Part shown: piece by piece, positions 1 to 7,426 of the stretch
Numbering within the stretch: the first letter of the stretch is position 1
How the letters are laid out: every line of letters starts with the position of its first letter
Source of the DNA: VRUE01 sp963747765
Lineage (GTDB): Bacteria; Actinomycetota; Thermoleophilia; Solirubrobacterales; 70-9
Direction: 5' to 3'
Length of the DNA stretch: 64,000 nucleotides
NCBI GenBank assembly: GCA_963747765.1
Contig: CAVVGH010000006.1
Coordinates: 124,001 to 188,000 of the forward strand
The notes under the pieces: model-generated
The model's database searches: none
Seen by the model: only the letters and a program-made list of their open reading frames with translations
Told to the model about the DNA's origin: nothing
Position numbers and translations under genes: made by a program

Positions 1-867
1 CATGGGATCGTCACAGCGCGCCAGCTCGCGTCGCTCGGATATTCGGGCGCGACGATCTGGCGGTTCGCGGCCAGTGGGCGACTTCACCGGCTCCACCGAG
101 GTGTCTACGCTGTCGGACACACGTCGTTGTCGAGACAAGGACAGTGCCTGGCCGCGGTACTCGGCTGTGACGGCGCGCTGTTGAGTCACCGGTCCGCGGC
201 CTGGCTGTGGGGCATAACGACGAGGTGGGAGCAGCTGATCGAGGTCACCGTGGCGGTCCCCAGGCGGTCCCGCCCGGAGGTGCGCGTGCACAGCGGGGCG
301 ACGCTGGTTGCGACAGACCGAGATCGCTCGGAGGGGGTTCCGGTCACCGCTGTGCCACGAACGCTTCTGGACTTCGCGGCGGTCAATCCCCGATTCCTCG
401 GCTGGGCGCTGGATCGAACGGAGCGGCTTGGACTGCTCGACCTGATCGCGATGGACGCCCTGCTCGCGCGCAGCAGCGGGCTCCGGGGGGTCGCCCGGCT
501 GCGCACGGCGCTCGACATCTACCGCATCCCGGGCTTCGTGCGCTCGGGGCTCGAGCGCCGCTTCCTGCAGTTGGTGCGCGACGCCGGGCTGCCCCGTCCG
601 TCGACGAATCACTTCATCGCCGGATACGAGTTGGACGCGTACTGGCCAACGGAGCGGTTTGCGGTCGAACTCGACACCTACGACTATCACGGAAGCCACG
701 CCGCCTTCGAGGCTGACCGGGTCAGGCAGGAGGGTCTGAAGCTGGCAGGCATAGAGATGATTCGCATCACCGGCGTCCGGATGGATCGCGAACCGAAGAC
801 TGTTCAGGACCACCTCCGCCGCCTTCTCGCCGAGCGCAGCCACGCCCTTCAGCGGAGCCGGGGCTAG
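1..867 (+). CDS. AbiEi-type HTH plus DUF559-like nuclease-fold protein (5' end cut by window)
   Basis: The reading frame is open from the first base, and the protein lacks its start because the window begins inside it. The first ~45 residues (HGIVTARQLASLG, then GRLHRLHRGVYAVGH) match the winged-helix domain seen at the N-terminus of AbiEi-family antitoxins. A further ~85 residues continue that family (LSHRSAAWLWG). The last ~75 residues (ELDAYWP, then FAVELDTYDYHGS, then IRIT) look like a DUF559/Vsr-type PD-(D/E)xK nuclease fold, with D and E-x-D acidic residues in the expected places. Such fusions are common in actinobacteria and usually have no AbiEii toxin beside them; none is visible here. 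The internal TTG at 127 is not the start, because the homology begins upstream. Function in the cell is unknown. Confidence 0.8.
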   Translation, partial: HGIVTARQLASLGYSGATIWRFAASGRLHRLHRGVYAVGHTSLSRQGQCLAAVLGCDGALLSHRSAAWLWGITTRWEQLIEVTVAVPRRSRPEVRVHSGATLVATDRDRSEGVPVTAVPRTLLDFAAVNPRFLGWALDRTERLGLLDLIAMDALLARSSGLRGVARLRTALDIYRIPGFVRSGLERRFLQLVRDAGLPRPSTNHFIAGYELDAYWPTERFAVELDTYDYHGSHAAFEADRVRQEGLKLAGIEMIRITGVRMDREPKTVQDHLRRLLAERSHALQRSRG

Positions 868-885
868 CCGACGAGCACCCGAGAC

Positions 886-934
886 GCTGACTTTGCGTTT
901 CGTCGCGCCTAGCGAAAAGAAACGCAAAGTCAGC
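886..934. terminator. 16-bp perfect hairpin between convergent genes
   Basis: A perfect 16-bp inverted repeat (arms 886-901 and 919-934, left arm GCTGACTTTGCGTTTC) with a 17-base loop. It lies between the plus-strand nuclease-like gene and the minus-strand thioredoxin gene. No T-run follows on either strand, so it would be a bidirectional, U-tract-less terminator or RNA-stabilising stem. Confidence 0.5.
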
Positions 935-1009
935 GGAGGCAGCAGGTGGTGCGAGCGCCGGGGCGCCAGTGGCGAGAGGCGGAGGCTGGGCAGTGTGAGG
1001 CGCCGGGCG

Positions 1010-1747
1010 TCAGTACAGAGCTGCGGAAAGGCGGCGGCGGTACTCGCGGGCGGACGGGTCCCCCGGGTCCGCTTCGCTAAGGATCCCGACGATCGCGCGG
1101 CGCAGCTTCTCGCGGGTCCCCTCGTCCGCAGCCGCGATCTCCTCCAGGAGTCGATCCAGGGCGGCACCGCGATCGCCACGATCGAGCGCCGCGAACGCCT
1201 CGGCTCCGATTCCCATCCGCGTCACCTCGATCCGGGCCGCAATGCCGTCAGCCGCGAAATCGCCTGTGTGAGACCTCACCGCCTCGAGCGCTTCCTCCTC
1301 GGCCCCCCGCTCGAGCCGAGCACGAGCAAGGGCGACTGCGACATCTGCCCGGCCGGGCTCCAGTTCGGACGCCTCGCGGAGGGAGAGCTCGTCGCCGTTT
1401 GCCAGCAGCTCGTCGGCCCGCGAGGGCGCCAGCGAGTCGAACAGCTCTTCGACCTTCGCTTTTGGAACGGCCCCGGCGAATTCGCCGGCCACCGCGCCAT
1501 CGCGGAAGGCCTTCACGGCGGGTATTCCCTGCACGCGGTAGCGCGCGGCGAGCGCCTGGTTGGAATCGACGTCGACCTTGGCCAGCACGACCTTGCCCTC
1601 GCGGGCCGCCTCGGCGGCTTCGAGCGCCGGGCCCAGGGTCCGACATGGTCCGCACCACTCCGCCCAGAAGTCCACGACGACCGGGATCTCGCGGGAGCGC
1701 TCGAGCACCTCACGGCCGAAGGTAGCCTCGCTCACGTCGATTGCCAT
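1010..1747 (-). CDS. Thioredoxin-like protein with C-terminal TPR region (CnoX/YbbN type)
   Basis: The N-terminal ~105 residues form a thioredoxin domain with the active site WCGPC at residues 31-35 and the cis-proline segment GIPAVKAF. The remaining ~135 residues are helical and resemble the TPR_19/TPR_20 tail of the chaperedoxin CnoX/YbbN, ending in a DPxxxxYRRRLSAAL-type helix. Such proteins reduce or protect client thiols and hand clients to chaperones. The expected length is ~245-300 residues, so this copy (245) is complete. It starts with ATG. Its promoter must lie in the 94 bases before the MMPL remnant, which also hold that remnant's terminator. Confidence 0.85.
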   Translation of the reverse strand: MAIDVSEATFGREVLERSREIPVVVDFWAEWCGPCRTLGPALEAAEAAREGKVVLAKVDVDSNQALAARYRVQGIPAVKAFRDGAVAGEFAGAVPKAKVEELFDSLAPSRADELLANGDELSLREASELEPGRADVAVALARARLERGAEEEALEAVRSHTGDFAADGIAARIEVTRMGIGAEAFAALDRGDRGAALDRLLEEIAAADEGTREKLRRAIVGILSEADPGDPSAREYRRRLSAALY

Positions 1748-1789
1748 GCCCTGAGGTTAGATGGCCGGCGGCGACTCGACCACGGCGAA

Positions 1790-1820
1790 GCGGGCGCCGG
1801 GTCATGTGCCCGGCGCCCGC
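1790..1820 (-). terminator. GC-rich hairpin after MMPL remnant
   Basis: Perfect 12-bp arms (GCGGGCGCCGGG at 1790-1801 and its complement at 1809-1820) with a 7-base loop, 21 bases past the stop of the MMPL fragment. It suggests that the 3' end of the former gene is intact although its 5' part is gone. Confidence 0.6.
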
Positions 1821-1841
1821 TTGCCCAACCCGGCTGAGTCG

Positions 1842-2168
1842 CTACGCCCTGACGAGCTCGGCTTCCGAGTCCGAGCTCCGCACCCACGGCAACCAGCGAA
1901 GCGACGCGGGCAGGTACCAGTTGCGGTCGCCCAGCAGCTTCATCGCCGCCGGCAGCAGTACCGCGCGGACGATCGTCGCGTCGATCAGGATCGCGACCGC
2001 GAGACCGACCCCCATCTCCTTCATGTCAAGCATGGTGAGCGTGGCGAAGATCGAGAAGACCGCGACCATCACGATTGCCGCACTCGTGACCGTTCCCGCG
2101 GTGGCCGCGATCCCGCTCCGAACCGCATCGTCGCTGCTCATTCCCCGGTCGACGCCCTCGCGGACGCG
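1842..2168 (-). pseudogene. C-terminal remnant of an MMPL/RND-family transporter
   Basis: The last ~109 residues read as the end of an actinobacterial MMPL transporter: RVREGVDRGMSSDDAV, then two hydrophobic helices (TVTSAAIVMVAVFSIFATL and GVGLAVAILIDATIVRAVL), then KLLGDRNWYLPASLRWLPW. Normal members have 700 or more residues and 11-12 membrane helices, so over 85% is missing. Homology stops at about 2168, where the opposite strand begins to read as a LuxR-family regulator. Upstream residues in this frame are antisense to that regulator and carry no MMPL character. No start codon is usable at the break, so I call it a pseudogene. The natural TAG stop and a terminator remain. Confidence 0.8.
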
Positions 2169-2462
2169 GTGCGCAGGGTCGGCGGGGGCGGCTCCGTGCT
2201 CGACCCGGAAGTCGTGTCGCACATGCTGGGACGAGCCCGTCGCAACGACCCGCTCGCCTCGCTCACTCCCCGCGAGCGCGAGGTGCTCGGCCTGATGGCT
2301 GAGGGCCGCTCCAACGCAGCGATCGCCAGTGAGCTGGTGGTCACCGAACGAGCCGTGGAGAAGCACGTCACGGGCATATTCGGCAAGCTCGACCTCCCCG
2401 CCAGCTCCGAGGACCGCCGCCGGGTCCTCGCCGTGCTGCGCTTCCTCGACCAGCCGGACCGA
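2151..2462 (+). pseudogene. LuxR/NarL-type response regulator remnant (HTH domain only)
   Basis: From 2151 the plus strand encodes DALADAVRRV, then LDPEVV, then the LuxR HTH (LTPREREVLGLMAEGRS, TERAVEKHVTGIFGKL) and the typical tail RRVLAVLRFLD. This is the C-terminal ~100 residues of a NarL-family response regulator. The receiver domain with its phospho-acceptor aspartate is absent, and there is no start codon. The frame also lacks its natural stop and runs on antisense through the MmgE/PrpD gene, so the 3' end is probably damaged too. The fragment meets the MMPL remnant head to head. Confidence 0.75.
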
Positions 2463-2482
2463 TGCCGCCGATCGGCCGCCGC

Positions 2483-3925
2483 TCAGGCGGCCTGGGGATC
2501 GGCGGCGGGGGCCAGGCCCGCGACCCGCAGCTTCTCCTCGACGACCGTGCGCTGCTCGTCGAGTGGGCTGCCGCACGAACCTGGCTCAGCGCCCTCCAGG
2601 TGGCGCACGGTGCCGTCGCGCAGGCGGACCCGCATGCGGCTCGGGAATGTCATGCGCAGCGTCGCGACATCGAGTGCCTCGACGCCACGCCGCGCCGTGT
2701 GCCCACCCAGGCGCGCCCGCAGCATGCCCCCCAGGACACGGCGCAGGCGGCGATCGGCGCCGACCGCGCGCAGCAGGGCGGGGCCCGGATTCGCCTCGTC
2801 CATGTTGACGTCGCCGAGACGGCGGCGGATGCGGAGCAGGTCGCGCAGGCCGACGTCGTCGGGCGAGCCGCCCGCCTCGAGCGTTCCCAGCAGTGTCTTC
2901 GCGGTCAGCGCCGGGTCGTGGCGGAGCGTCACCTTCGCGGCCAGAGCCCGGATCTCCGCCTCGTTTGCCGCCAGCCAGGCCGGCTCCAGCTCGGCCGGCG
3001 TCAGGCGACCGGCGATCAGCGAGATCGCCGTGCTGAGGCGCGCTGAGAAGTTAACCCGGACCGGAGAGAGGTCGGAACCGGCGCCCAGCGACTCCATCTC
3101 GCAGGTCAGCCAGCCGGCGTCGATCTCGACACCCGCAACAGCGGCGTGTTCGCCTCCGGCGGCACATGCCGCCTCGCCAACCGACTGCAGGTAGGCGCAG
3201 CCCGGCAGTCGCTTGAAGGCCAGCGTGTCGGTCAGCCACACCCTGCCCAGGCCGCCGAACATCGTCGGGCGCGGCGCGAAGGAGAGGTTCGCAAGCAGGC
3301 CACGCGGGTGCTCGACGATGTCCAGCGCGCCGTCGACCCCGTCGGCGGCCAGCAGCGCGGCGCGCGCTCCTGCCGCAGCCGGCTCGGCCGCCGTGAGCAG
3401 CTTGCTCGCCGGTCCCATAAAGCCGGGCCACATCCCGTAGGGCGGCTGATAGAGGGCGATCGCGAGTGCCTGCGCGGTGCGCCCGGCGTCCAACCCCATG
3501 CCAACTGCGGCCGCAGTCGCCGCCGAGGCACAGTGGATCGAGGCCCAGAACTGCCCGTTGTGCGGACCGAGGAAGAGAGCCGCGCCCAACCGCCCGGCGA
3601 CCTCGTTGGCCGCAACCTGTGCAAGCAGAGCGCGCTCTGGGTCGCCGGCGAAGGCAGACGCGGCGGGCACCGCCGAATGGCCCGTGTGGCCCATGAAGAG
3701 GTAGTCGTCCCAATCGTGGGCGATTGAGGCAGCCGCCGATCGGTAGACCTCGCCGACCGGCCCCTCGGGCGCCACCGCGGCAAACGGGAGCGCCGCACCC
3801 TCCCCTGCCGTGCGGGCCGCTGCGACGCTCTTAGCCTGCAGCTCGGCCCGCCCCCGAACGCTCGCCGGCAGATCGCCTGCCTTCAGACCAGCGGCCCACT
3901 CCCCAATCTCCTCACAAATCGTCAC
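2483..3925 (-). CDS. MmgE/PrpD family protein
   Basis: A 480-residue protein of the MmgE/PrpD (2-methylcitrate dehydratase-like) superfamily. Recognisable parts are AHDWDDYLFMGHTGHSAVPAA near residue 70, the helical core with GQFWASIHCASAATAAAVG, and a C-terminal lid domain with TLRMTFPSRMRVRLRDG. Known members dehydrate 2-methylcitrate or act on cis-aconitate-like acids, but the family is broad and no prpB or prpC lies nearby, so the substrate is unknown. It starts with GTG, 29 bases after the uvrB stop on the same strand, so it may be co-transcribed. The end abuts a 10-bp hairpin (arms 2464-2473 and 2497-2506). Confidence 0.8.
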   Translation of the reverse strand: MTICEEIGEWAAGLKAGDLPASVRGRAELQAKSVAAARTAGEGAALPFAAVAPEGPVGEVYRSAAASIAHDWDDYLFMGHTGHSAVPAASAFAGDPERALLAQVAANEVAGRLGAALFLGPHNGQFWASIHCASAATAAAVGMGLDAGRTAQALAIALYQPPYGMWPGFMGPASKLLTAAEPAAAGARAALLAADGVDGALDIVEHPRGLLANLSFAPRPTMFGGLGRVWLTDTLAFKRLPGCAYLQSVGEAACAAGGEHAAVAGVEIDAGWLTCEMESLGAGSDLSPVRVNFSARLSTAISLIAGRLTPAELEPAWLAANEAEIRALAAKVTLRHDPALTAKTLLGTLEAGGSPDDVGLRDLLRIRRRLGDVNMDEANPGPALLRAVGADRRLRRVLGGMLRARLGGHTARRGVEALDVATLRMTFPSRMRVRLRDGTVRHLEGAEPGSCGSPLDEQRTVVEEKLRVAGLAPAADPQAA

Positions 3926-3954
3926 CTGCCCGATGCCCTCACGACCGATGCGTC

Positions 3955-5979
3955 CTAAGCGCCGGCCGTCATCCCGTCCAGGTCGCGCCGCAGCTCCCTC
4001 AGCTCATCGCGGATCCGCGCCGCCTCCTCGAAGCGCAGATCGTCGGCGGCCGCCAGCATCTCCTCCTCGAGGGAGACGATCGTGCGCTCCAGCTCGGCGG
4101 GATCGGCGAACTCCTCGCTCCGCCCGCGGCGCCGTTTGCGCGGCGCCCGGTCCTCCATCGCCAGGAACTCGGCCATCTCCGAGATCCCCTTGCGAACCGT
4201 CTCCGGGGTGATCCCATGCTCGGTGTTGTAGGCGATCTGAATCGCCCGGCGCCGGTCGGTCTCGCTGATCGCGGCCCGCATCGCGTCGGTCTCGCGATCC
4301 GCATACATCAGCACCCGGCCGTTGACGTTGCGAGCCGCGCGGCCGATCGTCTGCACGAGGCTCGTCTCGCCCCGCAGGAAGCCCTCCTTGTCCGCGTCGA
4401 GAATCGCGACCAGCGAGACCTCGGGCAGGTCGAGCCCCTCGCGCAGCAGGTTGACCCCGACCAGCACGTCGTACTCGCCGAGCCGCAGCTCGCGAACGAT
4501 CCTGATCCGTTCCAGCGTGTCGACCTCGGAGTGCAGGTAGCGGACCTTGATCCCGTACTCGAGCAGGTAGCCGGTCAGATCCTCAGCCATCTTCTTGGTC
4601 AGGGTCGTGACCAGGACCCTCTCCGACACCTCGGCTCGCGCCTTGATCTCGTTCATCAGATCGTCGATCTGATTCCGCGTCTCCCGCACGTCGATCTCGG
4701 GATCGACGATCCCGGTGGGGCGGACGATCTGCTCGAGGACCCGCGTCGATTCCGCCTGCTCGAACGGCCCCGGCGTCGCCGAGACCATCACCAGCCGCCC
4801 CACCCGGCTGAGGAACTCGTCGAACTTGAGGGGCCGGTTGTCGATCGCCGACGGCAGCCGGAAGCCGTAGCTGACCAGCGTCGTCTTACGAGAGCGGTCT
4901 CCCTCATACATGCCGCCGATCTGCGGGATCGTCTGGTGGGACTCGTCGACAAAGCAGACGAAGTCGTCGGGGAAGTAATCGATCAGCGTGTGCGGCGGGC
5001 TGCCCGGCGGGCGGCCATCGAGGATCCGCGAGTAGTTCTCGATCCCCGACGTGAAGCCCAGCTCTTTCAGCATCTCGATGTCGTAGGCGGTGCGCTGGCG
5101 CAGCCGGTGCGCCTCCAGCTGCTTGCCCTCCGCCTCCAGCTCGGCGGTGCGGGCGTTCAATTCCGCCCGGATCTCCTCGACCGCGCGTTCCAGCGTCTCG
5201 TCCCTGGTCACGTAGTGGGACGCCGGCCAGACCGAGACGTGGTCGACCGTGTCGAACACCTCCCCGGTCAACGGATCGAAGTGCTGAATTCCCTCGATCT
5301 CGTCCCCGAACAGCGCGATCCGGTAGGCGGACTCCGCGTAGGAGGGCATCACCTCGAGGACCTCGCCCCGCGCCCGGAAGGTACCGCGCCCGAGCACCGT
5401 GTCGTTGCGCTGATACTGCATCTTCACCAGCTTGCGCAGCACCTCATCGCGATCGATCTCCTCGCCGACCTTGAACAGCTGCATCTTTTCCCGGTAGACC
5501 TGGGGCGATCCGATCCCGTAGATGCAGGACACGGAGGCGACGATGATCACGTCGCGCCGGGCGAACAGGGCCGCCGTGGCCGCGTGGCGAAGGCGATCGA
5601 TCTCGTCGTTGATCGAGGAGTCCTTCTCGATGTAGAGGTCCTGGGCCGGAAGGTAGGCCTCGGGCTGGTAGTAGTCGTAGTAGGAGACGAAGTACTCCAC
5701 CGCGTTATCGGGGAAGAACTCCCGGAACTCGTTGCAGAGCTGCGCCGCCAGCGTCTTGTTGTGGGCGATCACCAGGGTCGGGCGCTGCATGGCCTCGATC
5801 ACCCCGGCCATCGTGAAGGTCTTGCCGGTGCCCGTCGCCCCCAGCAGTGTCTGGAACCTCTCCCCTTCTCGCAGGCCCTCGGCCAGGCCGGCAATTGCCG
5901 ACGGCTGGTCGGCGGTCGGGGTGTAGGCCGGGTTCAGCTTGAACTGAGGCACCCGCTGACCATAGCGCCGCCCACCCAC
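3955..5979 (-). CDS. uvrB: Excinuclease ABC subunit B
   Basis: UvrB is the DNA-damage recognition helicase of nucleotide excision repair; it is loaded by UvrA and recruits UvrC. The protein has the Walker A motif GATGTGKT near residue 45, the beta-hairpin region (VSYYDYYQPEAYLP), the helicase motif DESHQTIPQIGGMY, motif V/VI (REGLDLPEVSL and QTIGRAARN) and a C-terminal UVR domain with paired helices (DLRFEEAARIRDEL). At up to 674 residues it is full length. The GTG at 5979 gives nine extra residues; a second GTG at 5952 (VPQFKL) fits the family start better. No clear LexA box is visible upstream. Confidence 0.97.
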   Translation of the reverse strand: MGGRRYGQRVPQFKLNPAYTPTADQPSAIAGLAEGLREGERFQTLLGATGTGKTFTMAGVIEAMQRPTLVIAHNKTLAAQLCNEFREFFPDNAVEYFVSYYDYYQPEAYLPAQDLYIEKDSSINDEIDRLRHAATAALFARRDVIIVASVSCIYGIGSPQVYREKMQLFKVGEEIDRDEVLRKLVKMQYQRNDTVLGRGTFRARGEVLEVMPSYAESAYRIALFGDEIEGIQHFDPLTGEVFDTVDHVSVWPASHYVTRDETLERAVEEIRAELNARTAELEAEGKQLEAHRLRQRTAYDIEMLKELGFTSGIENYSRILDGRPPGSPPHTLIDYFPDDFVCFVDESHQTIPQIGGMYEGDRSRKTTLVSYGFRLPSAIDNRPLKFDEFLSRVGRLVMVSATPGPFEQAESTRVLEQIVRPTGIVDPEIDVRETRNQIDDLMNEIKARAEVSERVLVTTLTKKMAEDLTGYLLEYGIKVRYLHSEVDTLERIRIVRELRLGEYDVLVGVNLLREGLDLPEVSLVAILDADKEGFLRGETSLVQTIGRAARNVNGRVLMYADRETDAMRAAISETDRRRAIQIAYNTEHGITPETVRKGISEMAEFLAMEDRAPRKRRRGRSEEFADPAELERTIVSLEEEMLAAADDLRFEEAARIRDELRELRRDLDGMTAGA

Positions 5980-6003
5980 CGCAACGCCGGAGGCGGTGTT
6001 TTG

Positions 6004-6025
6004 TCTGTAGACCTTCTGTCGACAG
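6004..6025. promoter_or_regulatory. Candidate operator for the XRE gene (tandem TCTGTNGAC)
   Basis: Two copies of TCTGTNGAC (6004-6012 and 6015-6023) lie 11 bp apart, one helical turn. The second is part of the perfect palindrome CTGTCGACAG (6016-6025). The pair ends 18 bases before the ATG of a small XRE regulator and lies in the uvrB-XRE divergent gap, a usual place for an autoregulatory site. Confidence 0.45.
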
Positions 6026-6042
6026 GCTCAGAGAATCACTGC

Positions 6043-6291
6043 ATGCAACCACGCGATCGCTTCGCCATCAACCTGCGCAAGGCGCGACAGAAGAAGGAAA
6101 TCTCTCAGGAGGAGCTTGGCTTTCTCTGCGAACTGCACAGGACCGAGATCTCGTTGCTCGAGCGCGGCGGGCGAGAGCCCCGGCTGGGGACAATTGTGAA
6201 GCTCGCCGGCTCCCTCGACGTGAACCCGGAGGACCTGATCTCCGGAATCCACTGGCAGCCCGCAAGCAAGCGCTTCCAGATCAAGAGCTGA
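6043..6291 (+). CDS. Small XRE-family HTH transcriptional regulator
   Basis: An 82-residue protein that is almost entirely one HTH_3/Cro-CI domain: FAINLRKARQKKEISQEEL, then LHRTEISLLERGGREPRLGTI, then a fourth helix (VKLAGSLDVNPEDLI). It would bind DNA as a dimer. It starts at the ATG at 6043, where similarity begins. It diverges from uvrB and has a symmetric candidate operator just upstream, so autoregulation is likely. There is no partner toxin or phage gene beside it. A long intergenic repeat (R1 copy 1) follows its stop. Confidence 0.85.
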   Translation: MQPRDRFAINLRKARQKKEISQEELGFLCELHRTEISLLERGGREPRLGTIVKLAGSLDVNPEDLISGIHWQPASKRFQIKS

Positions 6292-6447
6292 GCCGCGCCT
6301 CGGCTCAGAGTCCATCGGAAAACTCGCGCGGGTGCGACTGGCGAGCACCGGACCAAGCGAGGCTTGGCCTCAAACGGTCATCGCCACCACCCCCGAAAAG
6401 AAACCGGCGCCGATCGTTCCGCCGAATCTCAGGACGAGGGTGTCAAA

Positions 6448-6857
6448 AAGGTCTGGTGGAGCCGAAACGACCAGCTCGTTGGGTGATCCTCGAAATTCCG
6501 GAACGAAGTGTTCGAAAATGGTTGGGGGAGACCCGAGACGACACGACTCGTTGATCGATGAGAGAAACAGCCCCCCTGTTTGCCCTCCATACCTGCAAGT
6601 AGGAGGGCAAACAGGGAGGGGCTGTGTAGGACCCGGGCGGTCAGGGGCTTTGGGGGACCGTTCCAGAGGATGAGGGGCTTTGGCGGAGCAGTTACACGAG
6701 GGCCGGCCGCTGGGGATGGTCTGAGCGAGGCGGACACAGACTCCGTTCGCGATTTGTGTCGCTGAGCGGTACAAAGAGCGAACGGAACGGTCGGGAAGGC
6801 GGGGGCGAGACTCCGTTCGCTGTTTGTGTCGCTGGGCGGTACAAAGAGCGAACGGAG
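6448..6857 (+). repeat. Composite intergenic repeat R1, copy 1 (full, forward)
   Basis: This copy fills the gap between the XRE gene and a convergent hypothetical gene; no gene is visible in it. In order it has a left module (GATCCTCGAAATTC at 6485, then GATCGATGAGAGAAACAGC), a long inverted repeat (arms ~6568-6588 and ~6602-6624 around TGTTTGCCCTCC), a conserved spacer (GACCGTTCCAGAGGATG) and two stem-loops at 6741-6786 and 6811-6857, exactly 70 bp apart. The second stem pairs CTCCGTTCGCTGTTTGT with ACAAAGAGCGAACGGAG, with one mismatch in 17. The same arrangement occurs at 40.8 and 63.1 kb. Confidence 0.9.
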
Positions 6858-6886
6858 CGGCTGGGCAGGGGTTCCTGGATGGACTC

Positions 6887-7426
6887 TCAGGGCGTCAAGC
6901 CCGGCAGGAACTGTTCGAGCAGCCCGCCCGCCGGGCCAAGGAAGCTCTGAACGTCGTCGAGCAGCGAGCGAGCGTTGTGGATCAGTTCGATCGCCTGGTC
7001 GATCGGCACTCGCCGCACCGCTTCGCGCAGCGGTGCGGCGAGCAGCGGGGTCAGCGCTCCGGCTTGCTCGGCATCGTTCACGGCGCGCACCAGCCCGGCG
7101 CGGATCGCCCTGGCGAGCTCGGCGTCCCCGATTCCGTAGCGCCGCATGAAGCGCTCTCGCGAACGCGGCGTCGCCAGCGCCCGGGCAAGCCTCTCCCGGG
7201 TGACTCCAAGCTCACAGGCGGCGCCGTCAAGGGCGGAGAGCGAAAACTGTTCGGCGATCTGCTCGATGCTTTCCGGATTGCGCCACGGCCGGTGCTTGCA
7301 CGGGTCCTGCGTCTTGGCCGGCACATAGGACGACCCCCCGGCGGCCAAATAGATGCCCACCAGCGCCAGCGACGCGACGATCGCCCCAACCACCAGCGCT
7401 CTGCCCTGAGGGGCAGGGCTCGTCAC
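6887..7426 (-). CDS. Membrane-anchored hypothetical protein
   Basis: I do not recognise a named family. The 179-residue protein has a short basic N-terminus, one hydrophobic segment (residues ~10-30: ALVVGAIVASLALVGIYLAAG) and a soluble helical remainder with a CKHRPW motif and a conserved-looking stretch LALATPRSRERF. It is probably anchored in the membrane with its C-terminal part outside the cytoplasm. Its start overlaps the stop of the MFS transporter by 4 bases (ATGA type), so the two are translated together. It is the last gene of the rpsA-coaE-transglycosylase-MFS run. Confidence 0.65.
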   Translation of the reverse strand: MTSPAPQGRALVVGAIVASLALVGIYLAAGGSSYVPAKTQDPCKHRPWRNPESIEQIAEQFSLSALDGAACELGVTRERLARALATPRSRERFMRRYGIGDAELARAIRAGLVRAVNDAEQAGALTPLLAAPLREAVRRVPIDQAIELIHNARSLLDDVQSFLGPAGGLLEQFLPGLTP

